Shown: piece after piece, positions 13,560-14,335 of the stretch | How the letters are laid out: each line of letters begins with the position of its first letter | Numbering within the stretch: position 1 is the first letter of the stretch | Assembly: GCA_035429725.1 (NCBI GenBank) | Contig: DAOMFI010000078.1 | Span: 1 to 14,335, forward strand | Origin: JALORV01 sp035429725 | Lineage (GTDB): Bacteria > Pseudomonadota > Gammaproteobacteria > Burkholderiales > Burkholderiaceae_F | Direction of reading: 5' to 3' | DNA: 14,335 nt | Made by a program: the position numbers and the translations under genes | Notes under the pieces: generated by a model | Seen by the model: only the letters and a program-made list of their open reading frames with translations | What the model was told of the DNA's origin: nothing | The model's database searches: none

Positions 13560-14335
13560 GTTCATCGACGCCTACCGATGACGTGGTGCACGCTCCGCAC
13601 CAGCCGTTGACCGATTACTACCCCGATGAGTCGGCGCGCGCCGGTTTCGTGCGCGGCATGTTCGACCGCACGGCGGGCACCTACGACCGTATCGAGCGCA
13701 TCCTCGCGTTCGGCAGCGGTGTCTGGTACCGCGGCCAGGCGCTGCGCCGTGCCGGGCTCGCCGAAGGTCAGCGCATCGTCGACGTCGGCATCGGCACGGG
13801 ACTCGTTGCACGCGAGGCGGTGAAGATCATCGGCGCTCCCGGACTGCTGGTCGGCGTCGACCCGAGCCCAGGCATGCTTGCGCACGCGCGGGCCGCACTG
13901 CCTGCGGAGGTGCAGCTGGTCGAAGGCACGGCTGAATCGATCCCGTTTCCCGACGCCAGTTTCGACTTCCTGTCGATGGGCTACGCGCTGCGCCACATCA
14001 GCGACCTGGCGGCGGCGTTCCGCGAGTTTCACCGCGTTCTGAAACCGGGCGGTCGGCTCTGTCTGCTGGAGATCACGAAACCGGAAACGGCGGTCGGCCG
14101 GTCGCTGCTCAAGGTCTACATGCGCGGCATCGTGCCGACGCTGGCGCGGCTGGTCGGCGCCGGCGACGACACCGTGAAGCTGTGGCGCTATTACTGGGAC
14201 ACGATCGAAGCCTGCGCGCCGCCAGATCAGGTCGTCGCGACGCTGCGCGCTGCGGGATTCGACGACGCGCGCCGCTACATCGACCAGCGGCCGATGCCGA
14301 TCTTCGCCGAGTTCCAGGCGCGCAAGCCGGGCTGA
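13556..14335 (+). CDS. UbiE/COQ5-like SAM-dependent methyltransferase
   Basis: A 259-aa class I methyltransferase ending in TGA exactly at the last base of the window. SAM-binding motif I is VDVGIGTG (residues 75-82). The acidic residue ending strand 2 is in VGVDPSPGM. The post-motif block SMGYALRHISDLAAAFREF followed by HRVLKPGGRLCLLEI is typical of UbiE-type enzymes. Translationally coupled to the glycosyltransferase (ATGA overlap), it most likely methylates the aromatic head or an intermediate of the polyene. True UbiE (quinone methylation) is possible from sequence alone, but operon position argues for a pathway-specific enzyme. C- versus O-methylation is not decidable here. Confidence 0.88.
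   Translation: MSSSTPTDDVVHAPHQPLTDYYPDESARAGFVRGMFDRTAGTYDRIERILAFGSGVWYRGQALRRAGLAEGQRIVDVGIGTGLVAREAVKIIGAPGLLVGVDPSPGMLAHARAALPAEVQLVEGTAESIPFPDASFDFLSMGYALRHISDLAAAFREFHRVLKPGGRLCLLEITKPETAVGRSLLKVYMRGIVPTLARLVGAGDDTVKLWRYYWDTIEACAPPDQVVATLRAAGFDDARRYIDQRPMPIFAEFQARKPG

Noticed and set aside
1..14335. CRISPR array, tRNA, rRNA, transposon ends or attachment sites
   Set aside because: Looked for by eye on both strands; no spaced repeats, cloverleaf-like tRNA 3' ends, transposase motifs or terminal inverted repeats were found.

Overview
The window is GC-rich, densely coded DNA that looks like a beta- or gammaproteobacterial chromosome. Pointers are the many Sec-type signal peptides, a CsgG-like and an Ivy-like periplasmic protein, and an aryl-polyene/xanthomonadin-type pigment operon, which is typical of Gram-negatives. 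I cannot name the genus. No rRNA, tRNA, CRISPR array, insertion sequence or integrase was seen.

Layout. (1) 1-92 is the 3' end of a gene whose last 29 residues look like the C-terminus of a CoxL/xanthine-dehydrogenase-type molybdopterin subunit. (2) 146-274 (minus) is a 42-codon gene with a strong ribosome binding site. Its peptide has a bacteriocin-like double-glycine leader and an 8-9 residue tail. (3) 469-3903 encodes a large SARP/BTAD-type regulator with a winged helix, BTAD, AAA-type ATPase and TPR-like region, divergent from the small peptide gene. (4) 4014-7801 is a run of five same-strand genes, all with signal peptides: a CsgG-like protein, an unknown, an Ivy-like lysozyme inhibitor, and two more unknowns. 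(5) 7827-8672 is a ROK-family sugar kinase, convergent with a small secreted protein of unknown function at 8701-9120 (minus). (6) 9316-14335 is a tightly packed operon: acyl carrier protein, ketosynthase, XanB2/FkbO-like chorismatase, PlsC-type acyltransferase, family-2 glycosyltransferase and UbiE-like methyltransferase. It fits the start of an aryl-polyene (xanthomonadin-like) pigment cluster using 3-hydroxybenzoate as starter, and probably continues past the right edge.

The most interesting signal is regulatory. The 16-bp element TAACG-NN-CCGG-TAACG, two TAACG half-sites exactly 11 bp apart, occurs upstream of the BTAD regulator (419-434) and again upstream of the secreted-protein operon (3942-3957). 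I saw no other such pair in the window. Eleven-bp-spaced direct repeats are how SARP regulators bind DNA. I infer that the regulator controls itself and the neighbouring export operon, and possibly the divergent double-glycine peptide gene. This would be a small regulon of envelope proteins of mostly unknown function; the region 146-7801 is the best candidate for an undescribed system. The pigment operon is a recognisable type and seems independent of it.
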